A stretch of 64,000 bases of DNA, from NCBI RefSeq assembly GCF_900106555.1, contig NZ_FNOE01000010.1, positions 41,029 to 105,028 on the forward strand, written 5' to 3'. Positions 24,757-34,836 of the stretch are shown one piece after another (position 1 is the first letter of the stretch; every line of letters starts with the position of its first letter). The DNA comes from Nitrosomonas oligotropha (lineage in GTDB: Bacteria > Pseudomonadota > Gammaproteobacteria > Burkholderiales > Nitrosomonadaceae). The position numbers and the translations under genes are program-made. Under the pieces are notes generated by a model, which worked only from the letters and a program-made list of their open reading frames with translations, had not been told where the DNA came from and made no database searches.

Positions 24757-26934
24757 CTATACCATTTCTTGTTGGCATGCCAACACAAGCGCAGCAGTAT
24801 CCAGAATAAGCGCAACTTTACCATCGCCCATAATTGTCGCACCAGAAACACCCTGTACTCTGCGATAATTACTTTCCAGGCTTTTAATTACAACCTGATG
24901 CTGTCCGATTAAATCATCCACAAACAATGCCGCTTTGTGTCCTTCGGCTTCAAGGATCACCAGAATTCCTTCATGTACTGCAGTCACATTCGGATGCAAG
25001 TTAAAAACTTCATGTAGTGCAATTACAGGTAAATATTCACCGCGAACTTGCACTACACGCCCATGACCACTGACTGTTTTGATATCATTAGCTGTCGGTT
25101 GCATAGATTCAATAATGTAATTGAGCGGCACAATAAACATTTGATCGCCGACTGCCACTGACAATCCATCAAGAATTGCCAGCGTTAATGGTAATCGGAT
25201 AGATATGCGTGTACCCACACCAAGCGCCGACTCAATATCAATGCGTCCGCCCATGCTTTGAATATTGCGTTTCACAACATCCATCCCAACACCACGGCCA
25301 GACACATCAGTAACTATATCTGCGGTAGAAAAGCCCGCTTCGAAAATCAGCAACCAAACTTCTTGGTCAGACATACCATCACTCACTGGCAAACCACGTT
25401 CCTTGGCTTTGGCGAGAATTTTTCCTCGATTCAAACCGGCACCGTCATCGCTAACTTCTATAACAATGCTGCCGCCTTGGTGAAAAGCACGTAATGTAAT
25501 CGTGCCTTGCGCAGGCTTACCCGCCGCAATACGCTTCTCGGCTACTTCTATGCCATGATCAAGACTATTTCTTACCAAGTGAGTTAATGGATCGGCAATT
25601 TTCTCGATCAGACCTTTATCAAGTTCAGTATTTTCACCGACAGTTTTCAGTTCAACGCGTTTATTTAATTTTGCCGCCAGATCGCGCACAACACGTGGAT
25701 ATCTACTGAATACAAAGCTTATCGGCATCATTCGGATCGACATTACAGACTCCTGCAGATCCCGCGTATTCCTTTCTAACTGGCTCATTCCACTTAGCAA
25801 TTTCTCAAAAACCACCGGATCAAGCTGCGATGCTGTCTGCGCCAGCATTGCCTGGGTAATCACCAATTCACCCACGAGATTAATCATCTGATCAACTTTT
25901 TCTATACTGACCCGTATCGATGAAGTCTCGCTGGCGGAAGCCGAGGCACTTACCTTGCTCGAAGGCTTATTTGTTACATTCTGCGTTTCATTCTTATTGC
26001 CATGAATATTTTGCTGAGGCGTTGAACTTAGCTGTGATTCTGAGTCATCGAAATCTTTGGGTGCCGCTGGAGCTCCAGGAAAAAAACCATAACCAGGTGC
26101 AGGCGGCATACTTGCTATTGAAAACTCATCTTCACCGGCAAATGGCTCTGCAGCGGAATCCTCGTCACTAGAATGAGGCTCTACAACACACTGGGTTGCA
26201 ACCTCGATCTTTAGGTTTGCTGGATCAACAACAAATGCCAACGTTTCCCAAACATCTTCTTCGTTACTGGCAGTCGTAAGTTTCAGTTTATGATCTTTTC
26301 CGCCTACCGAGGTTATATCCCCAAGACTACCTAAGCGTTTCAAGTTAGCAAATAAGTTTTCAACTGCCGCATCACCCATCCCTGAACTGGAGAACTCTAT
26401 TCGAAAAGTCAGTTTCGCTACATCACGCTCTGAGACAGCCTCGCTAATCGCAACATTAGATGACACTCCAATATCGGTCTCTACTGGGATAGCTTTCATT
26501 CCAATGCCGGAATCCGCCACGGTTTCAGAAGGTGCCGGAACTTGTGTTTCATCACTCAGTTTTTTCAGTTCTTCACAAACTTCCGCCGCAACTGCGGGAT
26601 CCGCTTCGCCTTCTCCACGATGACCTGCTAGTTGCGCCTTAATGACATCACCGGCTCTCAAAAAAGCATCTACCATCTCACTCCGTACTGCAAGCTCACC
26701 TTTGCGCAATCTATCCAGCAATGTCTCCAACATATGCGTCATCTCCGTCATATCTGTAAAACCAAAAGTACCAGCACCACCCTTGATAGAATGCGCTGCA
26801 CGAAATATAGCGTTCAAGTCTTCCAAATCGGGTGAATTTACATCGAGCCTCAGCAGGCATGCTTCCATGTCCGCAAGCAACTCTGAGGATTCTTCAAAAA
26901 ATATTTCATAAAACTGTTCGAGATCTGTACTCAT
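24757..26934 (-). CDS. cheA: CheA chemotaxis histidine kinase
   Basis: Central kinase of chemotaxis, 725 aa. The P1 Hpt domain carries the phosphorylated H48 (AAHSIKGGAGTFGF). A P2-like region and a proline/acidic linker follow. P3 dimerisation begins near residue 340 (VSIEKVDQMINLVGELVI). The P4 ATPase has HLVRNSLDHGIE (N box), VSDDGAGLNRGKI and GRGVGMDVVKRNI (G boxes). The P5 CheW-like domain ends at the C-terminus. The linker, with repeated Ser/Ala, is longer than in enterics. Upstream on the same strand lies cheY at 131 bases. Confidence 0.97.
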   Translation of the reverse strand: MSTDLEQFYEIFFEESSELLADMEACLLRLDVNSPDLEDLNAIFRAAHSIKGGAGTFGFTDMTEMTHMLETLLDRLRKGELAVRSEMVDAFLRAGDVIKAQLAGHRGEGEADPAVAAEVCEELKKLSDETQVPAPSETVADSGIGMKAIPVETDIGVSSNVAISEAVSERDVAKLTFRIEFSSSGMGDAAVENLFANLKRLGSLGDITSVGGKDHKLKLTTASNEEDVWETLAFVVDPANLKIEVATQCVVEPHSSDEDSAAEPFAGEDEFSIASMPPAPGYGFFPGAPAAPKDFDDSESQLSSTPQQNIHGNKNETQNVTNKPSSKVSASASASETSSIRVSIEKVDQMINLVGELVITQAMLAQTASQLDPVVFEKLLSGMSQLERNTRDLQESVMSIRMMPISFVFSRYPRVVRDLAAKLNKRVELKTVGENTELDKGLIEKIADPLTHLVRNSLDHGIEVAEKRIAAGKPAQGTITLRAFHQGGSIVIEVSDDGAGLNRGKILAKAKERGLPVSDGMSDQEVWLLIFEAGFSTADIVTDVSGRGVGMDVVKRNIQSMGGRIDIESALGVGTRISIRLPLTLAILDGLSVAVGDQMFIVPLNYIIESMQPTANDIKTVSGHGRVVQVRGEYLPVIALHEVFNLHPNVTAVHEGILVILEAEGHKAALFVDDLIGQHQVVIKSLESNYRRVQGVSGATIMGDGKVALILDTAALVLACQQEMV

Positions 26935-27065
26935 AGATAACCTGTTTCACGTTGAGTTGTTAGGTTAACACCCTAAAGAAGCGAGAAAATAGCGGCAATA
27001 AATACTTAACTTTTCAAATAAAATATGTGTCAGCAACCCACTAATCCACTCGGAAATATAAATAT

Positions 27066-27431
27066 CTAACCAATTACTTTACCGATTACTTCCAGCAATC
27101 TTTTCGGATCGAATGGTTTTACGAGCCAACCAGTAGCACCTGCCGCTCTGCCTTTTGCTTTAATTTCATCACCGGATTCAGTCGTTAGTATCAAGATAGG
27201 AATATTCTTGTAGTGCGCCAATTTACGAAGCAGCTCCAGTAATTTAAGCCCATCCATTCGTGGCATATTGATATCAGTTAGCACCAAATTAACCTGATGA
27301 TAATTAGCTTTGTCTAATGCATCTTGACCATCGACTGCTTGAATGACCTCATATCCGGCGCCTTTAAGCGTAAAAGCAACCATCTGCCGGATGGAAGCAG
27401 AATCATCCACTGCAAGTATTGTCTTAGCCAT
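27066..27431 (-). CDS. cheY: CheY response regulator
   Basis: Single-domain receiver of 121 aa that carries the signal from CheA to the flagellar motor. D9 and D10 form the acidic pocket, D53 is the phosphoacceptor (LVLTDINMPRMDG), the switch Thr is in LILTTESGDE and K105 lies in WLVKPFDPK. There is no output domain. Neighbours are cheA and a CheZ-like gene 53 bases away, all in one orientation. Confidence 0.95.
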   Translation of the reverse strand: MAKTILAVDDSASIRQMVAFTLKGAGYEVIQAVDGQDALDKANYHQVNLVLTDINMPRMDGLKLLELLRKLAHYKNIPILILTTESGDEIKAKGRAAGATGWLVKPFDPKRLLEVIGKVIG

Positions 27432-27484
27432 TTATCTCACTCCTATTGCTAATATTGTTAATTTGTTTGATAAAAATATGCACA

Positions 27485-28120
27485 CTAAAACAGCTCAATA
27501 TCACCCATCTGCATACCTTGCTGCACAACTGGCTTTCTCTTGCCTTTAGTTTTTGCCATATTTACTGCTTTAGAAATTCCTTCATGTATTGTGCCTAACG
27601 TGTTTTTACCCGCATTTTCTTTCCAGCTTCCTTGTCGCTCAATGCGTTGCAGTTCAATATTCAACGCCTCCACTTGGCGCGTAGTATGCGCAAGCAATTG
27701 CGTTACTAGATCACCAAACTGTAGTGAAGTAACAGCCATTTCCAGCTCTTGCTCGATCTTATCAGCAATAACCATCTGTTTCTCCAGCAGTTCCAATATG
27801 GGTTTACTTCCTTCAGGGGCGGCCATTTTTTCAATAGCCAAAACCATTTCATGATGTGATTTGGTCAAATTACTGATATATCCAAAATTAATAACCAGAT
27901 TATTCACTGCATCACTTACCAGCCGGTCAACCTGATTTAATTCTTCCTTGATACTCATAAAGTATTCGTCAGCTTCAGCATTACATAACACACCATCCCG
28001 CTCCATCAACGCTGATTGATGTGTTACTTGGCTATCAGATTTGCCCTCAGCTGCTCGCAGCTCAGCCATAACTTTCTCCCCGTCGCTCGTCTTGATCGAA
28101 GCTATTAAACTGCCATTCAA
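27485..28120 (-). CDS. CheZ-like chemotaxis protein, candidate CheY-P phosphatase
   Basis: Mostly helical protein of 211 aa immediately upstream of cheY. Near residues 133-141 it has LQFGDLVTQ, in which D137 and Q141 are spaced as D143 and Q147 of E. coli CheZ (DLTGQ), the dephosphorylation pair. The C-terminus ends in a short acidic/aromatic tail (GDIELF), reminiscent of the CheY-binding tail of CheZ. Overall similarity to CheZ is weak by eye, so phosphatase function is inferred from motif, tail, length (214 aa in E. coli) and position. Confidence 0.6.
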   Translation of the reverse strand: MNGSLIASIKTSDGEKVMAELRAAEGKSDSQVTHQSALMERDGVLCNAEADEYFMSIKEELNQVDRLVSDAVNNLVINFGYISNLTKSHHEMVLAIEKMAAPEGSKPILELLEKQMVIADKIEQELEMAVTSLQFGDLVTQLLAHTTRQVEALNIELQRIERQGSWKENAGKNTLGTIHEGISKAVNMAKTKGKRKPVVQQGMQMGDIELF

Positions 28121-28357
28121 CTCAGCAAACTTGCTACTTATTAATCTATGTTTGCTTACACTCCCGGCTCACAGGAATCAAGGAAACGTCTCAATGAATA
28201 CTTATCAGAGATTTTCACAAGATCATGAAATTATTTATACTCAACAAGTTAACGACATTAACCAGAATAACTTTAGTATCTGAAGAATAAAAAACCACGG
28301 TATGCACTGGCCAGAAATAAGCACCCAACGCTTTTTCTTGGATAGAGAAACTTCATT

Positions 28358-29596
28358 TTAATTAGCCGCCTCACCAATCCGATTTGCCCATTCAATCGCT
28401 TGTATCTCGATATCAGCTAGTTCGCTTAAACTTAAAAAACCCAACTCCGACAGAATCGATTGAATTGCAGCAATTTCACCTTTTTCGTTGGCTTCAATGA
28501 GTTTCAGTTCCTGACCTAAACGCCCTTCCCGGGTCAATAATGCCTGACTCATGTCATCCGGAATTCCCAGCCTATCAGTAATTTGTTGCATTTCAATGCC
28601 CAGCAATACATCTAGCAGCGATAATATTCCCACCATGAATGCTCTTTCCTGGTGATTTTTGTCATGAGGACGTTCCGCTGTTGCAATTAACTCCATCAAT
28701 TTCCCACGTGCCGCTGCTGTTTGCATTAATGCATTCGACATACTATCGTCGGATTGATTTGCGGTATAAAGCAACAGCTGTATCCATCTTTGCAGTTGCT
28801 TGCGCCCTAAGATCATGATTGCATGTTTGATGGAATTAATTTTCTGAGGCAATCCGCTTGAAACTGAATTTACCATGCGCATCAGGTTGTAGCTCAAACC
28901 GGGTTGATGCTTAAACTCCCGCTCTAATTCTTCGATATCACTGTCACCCATGACCAATGTCAGCAGCTTCAGCAATGAAAGCTTGCCTGGATCGGCGCGT
29001 TTTACTGCCATTACTTCAGGCTTTGCGAAATAATAGCCTTGGAACATCTGGAAACCCAATTGCATGCAATATTTCTCTTGTTCCCGGCTTTCCACTTTCA
29101 GTGCCAGAAGCAATACCGGCCAGCGGTTTAATTCGGTAACCAACTTTGTAAGTGCATTTTGCTCAAGTGCAAGCACATCTACTTTCACTACACTCACCAC
29201 AGGCAACAATTGCTCAACCTTGCTATTCATTTCAACAATATTATCCAGCGCAAACTGATATCCTTTTTGCTTCAACTCATTACAGCGCTGCATAAATTCT
29301 GGTGTTACCGTTGCCGTTTCTTTTATTTCTAACACGACATGCTTACTAGGCAATAAACTGATAATGTCACTCATCACCAACTCAGGATTGGCGTTGATAA
29401 AACCACGCTGCTTCCCTAATACATTCTGGATTCCTAACTGGCAATAAGCGTTGATAATGACATTTGCTGATGCGGATAAATCATCTGTAATTCTGACCGA
29501 CTCTTCAGTTTCTTCTTGTCTAAACAGTAACTCAAATGCAACAAGATTTTGATTACGATCTAGAATTGGCTGCCGCCCAAGAAAAAAACCTTCCAT
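28358..29596 (-). CDS. EAL-like/HDOD signalling protein
   Basis: Protein of 412 aa of the YuxH type. Residues 1-200 form a degenerate EAL-like domain: it begins FLGRQPILDRNQNLVAFELLF, with ELLF in place of EAL, and VSVVKVDVL replaces the DD metal motif. Phosphodiesterase activity is therefore doubtful. Residues 205-400 are an HDOD domain (LLTLVMGDSDIEELEREFKH, LSYNLMRMVNS, INSIKHAIMILGRKQL). Such proteins often tune motility or c-di-GMP networks; here it lies between the chemotaxis and GGDEF genes. Confidence 0.85.
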   Translation of the reverse strand: MEGFFLGRQPILDRNQNLVAFELLFRQEETEESVRITDDLSASANVIINAYCQLGIQNVLGKQRGFINANPELVMSDIISLLPSKHVVLEIKETATVTPEFMQRCNELKQKGYQFALDNIVEMNSKVEQLLPVVSVVKVDVLALEQNALTKLVTELNRWPVLLLALKVESREQEKYCMQLGFQMFQGYYFAKPEVMAVKRADPGKLSLLKLLTLVMGDSDIEELEREFKHQPGLSYNLMRMVNSVSSGLPQKINSIKHAIMILGRKQLQRWIQLLLYTANQSDDSMSNALMQTAAARGKLMELIATAERPHDKNHQERAFMVGILSLLDVLLGIEMQQITDRLGIPDDMSQALLTREGRLGQELKLIEANEKGEIAAIQSILSELGFLSLSELADIEIQAIEWANRIGEAAN

Positions 29597-29758
29597 TTAT
29601 TCCCCCGCGTTAATTTATCTTTTTTGTATAAAAGTTTTAACTCATCGGCTGTGTTACACGTTTCTTAAGTATTTTTTTATTATTCATGCACACTGTTGAT
29701 GAGAATCCCGGCTTGGTCACAGCAAAACTCTCACTCATGAAAATTTTGTTTGAGTTCG

Positions 29759-30568
29759 TCAGATCAATGCAGGAATAGCGCGATTTTTTCCTGTGCGCTT
29801 CGCTTGATAAAGCGCCTTATCCGCTCGGCTTATGACTGAATTTTGATGTTCGCCAAACGAACGTAGCGCGACACCGGCACTAAACGTTATCGGCAATGTC
29901 TGGTTATCTGCTTGAATTGAGTAATTCTTTGTCAAGTTATTTTGTATCCGCTGAATAACAGTCAGCGCATCTTGCATCTCAACATCGGGCAACAAGATGA
30001 CAAATTCTTCTCCGCCAAAACGCGCCACAATATCGGAAGGCCGAAGTGTTTCTTTGGCTACTGTAACAAAATTGATCAACACACTATCGCCATATTGATG
30101 GCCGAGGTTGTCATTGATTTGTTTAAAGTTATCCAGATCAACCAGTACGACCCCCAAGGATTGCGCATTACGGTCTGCCCGAGCGGCTTCGCGCTTAAAA
30201 ATATCCTCTAAGCCACGGCGATTGAATGCACCGGTCATCTGATCCGTTTGCACAAGCCCTCTTAACTGTTCCAGCTCACTCTTCAGAGATTCAATCTTCT
30301 GTTCCGCGCGCTTTACTTGCTCCTGCGCGGTGAAAACTTCATCACTAAATCTCAGTCCCCGGGTTTCTGATAATACAATGTCAAGAATCCCGATGATCTC
30401 ATCAGCGTTATTTGTTTTACGAATCTGCTCGGCATATCGTTCTACTTGCTTGTAATAGTCCTCAGAATCAATCATAGGTTTCTGCTCACTTTTAATAGCA
30501 TTTGTTGATTTAACCAATCTCAGCATTCTTTTCTGTTTAGTAGCTTCTTGCATGGCTATCCTCCTCAA
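29759..30568 (-). CDS. GGDEF diguanylate cyclase (269 aa)
   Basis: Cytosolic c-di-GMP synthase. A helical N-terminal region of about 100 residues ends in a coiled coil (AQEQVKRAEQKIESLKSELE). The GGDEF domain starts at DQMTGAFNRRGLEDIF, with GVVLVDLDNFKQINDNLGHQ and an intact active site RFGGEEFVILL. A product-inhibition I-site RPSD precedes it by the usual five residues. Activity is expected. Its downstream (rightward) neighbour, 0.2 kb away on the same strand, is a second cyclase of similar layout; the two may be old duplicates. Confidence 0.92.
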   Translation of the reverse strand: MRRIAMQEATKQKRMLRLVKSTNAIKSEQKPMIDSEDYYKQVERYAEQIRKTNNADEIIGILDIVLSETRGLRFSDEVFTAQEQVKRAEQKIESLKSELEQLRGLVQTDQMTGAFNRRGLEDIFKREAARADRNAQSLGVVLVDLDNFKQINDNLGHQYGDSVLINFVTVAKETLRPSDIVARFGGEEFVILLPDVEMQDALTVIQRIQNNLTKNYSIQADNQTLPITFSAGVALRSFGEHQNSVISRADKALYQAKRTGKNRAIPALI

Positions 30569-30767
30569 TTGACATCATTAAGTGCCAGGCTACGCCAGTT
30601 CGGGGGATAATTCGTTGGATTGCGAAGGAGAACCCATTCCGGTATAGACTGCCATGTCAGTAACGTTAACAGAGCAGTCCATGAATGGATTGAATGAATA
30701 AAAAGGGAAATCGGTGCTATTTACCGACAGAAAGAATAAATACTATAACTAACAGAATGTTAAAAAA

Positions 30768-32471
30768 TTAATCAGCGATGATGATTTGATTCTTACCGCC
30801 TTTCTTTGCACGATATAAAGCTTCATCGGCTCGCTTGAAAACACTTTCCTGAGATTCGCCCGCTTGCAACTGCGCAATACCGGCGCTAAAAGTTATGAGT
30901 AACCGCTTATTCTCATGCAGAAAGAACTTTTTGGTTAGATTGCGCCGGATTCTGGATAGAATCTGAGTCGCTTCTTCAAGACTTGTGTTTGGCAGCAAAA
31001 TCACAAACTCTTCACCGCCATAGCGTGACACGACATCTTCGGGACGTGTCGTGTCCTTAACGGATTCAACCAGATAAACCAAGGCATCATCCCCCACTTT
31101 GTGACCATGGGTGTCATTCAACAGTTTGAAATTATCAATATCTAGCAACGCAAAACACAATGGCGTCTCATGGCGTATTGACCGGGAGGTCTCTCGCTCA
31201 AAAGCAGTATCCAAGCCACGCCGGTTCAGTATCCCGGTCAAATGGTCTTCATGAACCTTTTCGCCCATTTCCTGCAATTCGGTTTCGAGCTGATTGATTT
31301 TATCCTGCGCCAGACTCACTTCGGCACGCGCCGCCAGAAAATCATTACGGTAATTGAGCGCGCTTTTTTGCATCTGCTTGGTTTCTTCCATGATCTGCAC
31401 CAGCAGTTGATTCAGTTCTTTTATATCATCCGTTTTACTGATTATCTCGGAATATTGTTCAAGTTTTTCCTGATACCCTCCGGTCGTATCGCTGAGTTCT
31501 TCGATATTGGTAATCAGTGAAGTCACCATCTTTTTCAGGGTCAGCTTGGCCTCACTCAAGTTGCGCCGGATAATTTCCTGCCTCTGTGTGATCTCTTCCA
31601 GATAATGCTCGGCTTGTTCGATGACTTGAAGATCCAACGGTCCGGATATCGTTGCGCGTAGTTTATTGATCTGCGCGCCAACCCATTGGTCTTCGGCCAG
31701 CAATTCGCCCGTACTCTTCATTAGCATATTGAGCAGATTGAGCAACCCCTGCTGCAATTTCCGGCCGCTCTCGCCGTACTCATCAAATCTGTGGCAGAAT
31801 TGCTTGAACTCCCCGGTAAACCGCTCCATTTCGGTCATCTCTTCAATCTTTCGGACTTGATTAGCCAGCACTTTGGCTTCATCCGCCAGCCCCGTATCAT
31901 TTACTTGCACGGCAATAACTTGCTCTAGCACTTGCGCCAGCAGCTCCAGCAGTTGATCAGTAACATGGCTGACCGAAGAGCTTGACTCTACCGCGAATGG
32001 CTTGGGTCGCGCACCTTCCAGGTCCGCACCGGTTTGTGCAATCGCATCTTCTACTTCGATCGCAGTACTTGACTCTTGAGACGCAGCAGCCAATGTACCC
32101 CACGAATCGATCAGCGCCTTTAGCTTATTGTGCAACTGTTTTGAATCTTTCGAAAACTTGACCAGAACCCGATTCACACCCTCTTTTTTCTTCGCGGTTG
32201 TCAGCGTGCCGTGCTTGCTTTCCAATTGTTTCAACAGCGCTTCTATTGTCTCTCCCCAGGCTGGTACGGTATCGACAATTGTATTCTCCATGGGAGATTC
32301 GAGACTTACTGAACTCGCAATCGCTGAATTGGTACTTTCTTCTGAGTTACCTGAAATCTGGTTATACAATTTGTGGTAATTATCAGGAGTCGGAGGAATT
32401 CTAAGCGTTGCAAGCTGCCGCAGAGTTTCACGGGCTATGATGGTTGGGTTGGAGTCTTTTGATTGCTTCAT
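30768..32471 (-). CDS. GGDEF diguanylate cyclase with long helical N-terminal region (567 aa)
   Basis: c-di-GMP synthase with an N-terminal region of about 400 residues predicted to be helical and coiled-coil (RETLRQLATLRIPPTPDNYH start, as in DgcB/VCA0956-like cyclases; EVSLAQDKINQLETELQEMG before the catalytic part). The GGDEF domain starts at DHLTGILNRRGLDTAF. The active site is RYGGEEFVILLPN, and the I-site RPED precedes it by five residues. No membrane segments. It shares domain plan with the cyclase 0.2 kb away. Signal input unknown. Confidence 0.92.
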   Translation of the reverse strand: MKQSKDSNPTIIARETLRQLATLRIPPTPDNYHKLYNQISGNSEESTNSAIASSVSLESPMENTIVDTVPAWGETIEALLKQLESKHGTLTTAKKKEGVNRVLVKFSKDSKQLHNKLKALIDSWGTLAAASQESSTAIEVEDAIAQTGADLEGARPKPFAVESSSSVSHVTDQLLELLAQVLEQVIAVQVNDTGLADEAKVLANQVRKIEEMTEMERFTGEFKQFCHRFDEYGESGRKLQQGLLNLLNMLMKSTGELLAEDQWVGAQINKLRATISGPLDLQVIEQAEHYLEEITQRQEIIRRNLSEAKLTLKKMVTSLITNIEELSDTTGGYQEKLEQYSEIISKTDDIKELNQLLVQIMEETKQMQKSALNYRNDFLAARAEVSLAQDKINQLETELQEMGEKVHEDHLTGILNRRGLDTAFERETSRSIRHETPLCFALLDIDNFKLLNDTHGHKVGDDALVYLVESVKDTTRPEDVVSRYGGEEFVILLPNTSLEEATQILSRIRRNLTKKFFLHENKRLLITFSAGIAQLQAGESQESVFKRADEALYRAKKGGKNQIIIAD

Positions 32472-32616
32472 AAAATTGGCCAGAATTTATTACTGTATTA
32501 GCAACAGTTCATAGAGTTCAAAAGTATCGGCCGAGCGGCACAAATCTTGATCATGATCCGACGAGAAAACCGGAAAAATGGATTAAAAATTGACTCCCCG
32601 CAACAGCAATGAAAAA

Positions 32617-33249
32617 TCAGTCGACCAATCTATTTTTAATCGCATAGCGTATAAGCTCCGAATTATTAGTTAGTTTGAGTTTTTCCAGCAAGCGGGCCCG
32701 ATATACGCTGACTGTCTTGGGGCTTAGGAACATCTCGGCCGATATCTCCGACAATGTTTTGCCCGCGGCAATAAAACATAAGGTTTGATATTCCCGGTCG
32801 GATAACGTGGTGTGAAGGGGTTTGTCGACATCCGTGTTGATGATATTCGCGAGTTCTTGCGCCACCACCGGACTCACATACTTATCACCAGCGGCTACTT
32901 GCCGGATTGCGACTACCAGTTGAGCGGGTGCGCTTTGTTTATTGAGATAACCGGATGCACCCGCTTTGAGTGCACGAATTGCAAATTCGTGTTCGTTATG
33001 CATGCTGAGCATGAGAACGGCCAGGCTTGGCCTGTCTTTCTTTATTTGCTTCAGAATTTCAATACCATTTCTGTCTGGCAAAGAAATATCCAGTAGCATG
33101 ACGTCGAAATCTTGCTGCCGTGCAATTTTGATTGCTTGGAATCCCGTCTCTGCCTCACCGGTTACTTTGATGTCATCGGTTTCGCTCAGTATCTGTTTTA
33201 GACCTTGACGAACAATTGCATGATCATCAGTAATCATCACACTTATCAT
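32617..33249 (-). CDS. NarL/FixJ-type response regulator (UvrY/GacA-like)
   Basis: Two-component regulator of 210 aa. The receiver domain has DD at 8-9 and phosphoacceptor D54 (MLLDISLPDRNG). The LuxR-type HTH domain lies near residues 148-205 (LSDREYQTLCFIAAGKTLSEI and SPKTVSVYRARLLEKL). The partner kinase gene is upstream, 15 bases away on the same strand, and is likely its cognate sensor. Size and HTH resemble UvrY/GacA, but the target genes cannot be told. Confidence 0.93.
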   Translation of the reverse strand: MISVMITDDHAIVRQGLKQILSETDDIKVTGEAETGFQAIKIARQQDFDVMLLDISLPDRNGIEILKQIKKDRPSLAVLMLSMHNEHEFAIRALKAGASGYLNKQSAPAQLVVAIRQVAAGDKYVSPVVAQELANIINTDVDKPLHTTLSDREYQTLCFIAAGKTLSEISAEMFLSPKTVSVYRARLLEKLKLTNNSELIRYAIKNRLVD

Positions 33250-33264
33250 GGATACCTCCGGCTT

Positions 33265-34836
33265 CTAGAGCCGAGAAACCTTCTTTTTTTTCTTCACTGC
33301 TTCTAGCGGCACCGGCCGTTCCAATCCACTCTCCAATCCATTCACATGCCCGGATTGATATTCCGGGTTACCTGTAGGTATGAGAATAGTCACTTTCGTT
33401 CCTTTTCCCTTATCTCCGGATATATGAAAATTGCCCTTCAATTGCTGACAGCGTTCACGCATGCCTCTTATTCCGAATGAATCCTGTTTTTCCATATCGA
33501 TATCGGTAATACCGCGGCCATTATCTATCACTTCAAGCAAAACCAGTCCTTCTAGTTCAATGAGCTTTACTTGTATCCGGGAAGCGTTGGCATGCTTGGA
33601 AATATTCGTCAGCGTTTCCTGAAAAACACGGAAAATCGCTATCGCCAAATCTGAGTCTAACGATATTTCATCTTCTTCACACGAAACTTTACAGGCAATA
33701 CCGTTCCGGTCACTGAATTCTTTTGCTTGCCATTGAACAGCCGCTACTATGCCGCAATCCAAAATACCCGGACGCAAATCAAGAGAAATCCGCCGGGTAC
33801 TATCAATCACCCGATCCACAAGCGATTCGACCGATTTTGCTTTTTGTTGATAAAATTCCTGCTTTCTCGCCGTTGAGTCCATGCAGGGAAACAACTCGCA
33901 TTTAATGGCAGTTAATGTTCCCCCGATATCGTCATGAATTTCGCGCGCAATACGCGCACGCTCTTGTTCCTTCACTCTTTGCAGATAAGACGATAATTCC
34001 GCCAGTTGTTCGCGGGAGCGCGCGATTTCTCTCTCCGCCAGCTTATTACGCGTAATGTTAATCATGATGCCATCCCAGAGTGTTGCATTATCCGACACTC
34101 TCCTAGGCGTAGCACGCAGGCTGATCCATTTGATATCACTGTCACCTTTTACCTGAATACAGCCTTCCCAGTTCCAGGTTGATAGCTGCTCCGCAGAGGT
34201 AATCATTAACTGATGATAAGTTTTTTTGTCTTCTTGCAAGATCAATTCCGGAAACAGTTCCGGTCTATCCATCAGCATCTGGGGCGACAATCCCAATAAT
34301 GTCTCACTGGCATCACTCACATACGGAAAGCTTGCCTGATGATTACCCGATAATAAAAATTGAAATACCACGCCAGGAAGATTAGAGGTGATCACTTGAA
34401 AAAGCGCTTCGCTCTTCTGTAGCGCAGTCTGTGTGGTGATAAAACGCTGATAATTCTCAACTTCATGCAAGCTGCGCCGGATTGCCGGTACCAATCGGGC
34501 CAGATTTGATTTCATTATGAAATCATAAGCACCTAAAGCCATGATATGTTCGGCTGCTTCCTCACCTACGTGACTGGATATGATAATCAGCGGTATATCG
34601 AGCTCTTTGCTTTTTATGACTTGCAAAACTTCCTGAGCGCTCAGTCGAGGTAAATCATAATCCGATAGCACCACATTCCAGTCGCGGATCATCAGTGCAT
34701 CATGCAAAGCTTCAGCCGTACTAACACACAGGCAATCGATTTTAAAACCGCCTTGCGAAAGTATTTGCAACACCCGATCGATATCCTTCTCGGAATCTTC
34801 GATCATCAGTATGTTCAGTTTCTCTTCATTAATCAT
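33265..34836 (-). CDS. Receiver-PAS-HisKA_3 hybrid histidine kinase
   Basis: Cytosolic sensor kinase of 523 aa without membrane helices. An N-terminal receiver has phosphoacceptor D59 (VVLSDYDLPRLSA). A PAS domain lies near residues 140-265 (FPYVSDASETLLGLSPQML). The HisKA_3 dimerisation helix has the phosphorylated His in RIAREIHDDIGGTLTAIK. The NarX-type ATPase has NISKHANASRIQV, DNGRGITDID and GIRGMRERCQQLKG. With the NarL-type regulator it forms a two-gene operon. The receiver at the N-terminus suggests input from another kinase. Confidence 0.92.
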   Translation of the reverse strand: MINEEKLNILMIEDSEKDIDRVLQILSQGGFKIDCLCVSTAEALHDALMIRDWNVVLSDYDLPRLSAQEVLQVIKSKELDIPLIIISSHVGEEAAEHIMALGAYDFIMKSNLARLVPAIRRSLHEVENYQRFITTQTALQKSEALFQVITSNLPGVVFQFLLSGNHQASFPYVSDASETLLGLSPQMLMDRPELFPELILQEDKKTYHQLMITSAEQLSTWNWEGCIQVKGDSDIKWISLRATPRRVSDNATLWDGIMINITRNKLAEREIARSREQLAELSSYLQRVKEQERARIAREIHDDIGGTLTAIKCELFPCMDSTARKQEFYQQKAKSVESLVDRVIDSTRRISLDLRPGILDCGIVAAVQWQAKEFSDRNGIACKVSCEEDEISLDSDLAIAIFRVFQETLTNISKHANASRIQVKLIELEGLVLLEVIDNGRGITDIDMEKQDSFGIRGMRERCQQLKGNFHISGDKGKGTKVTILIPTGNPEYQSGHVNGLESGLERPVPLEAVKKKKKVSRL

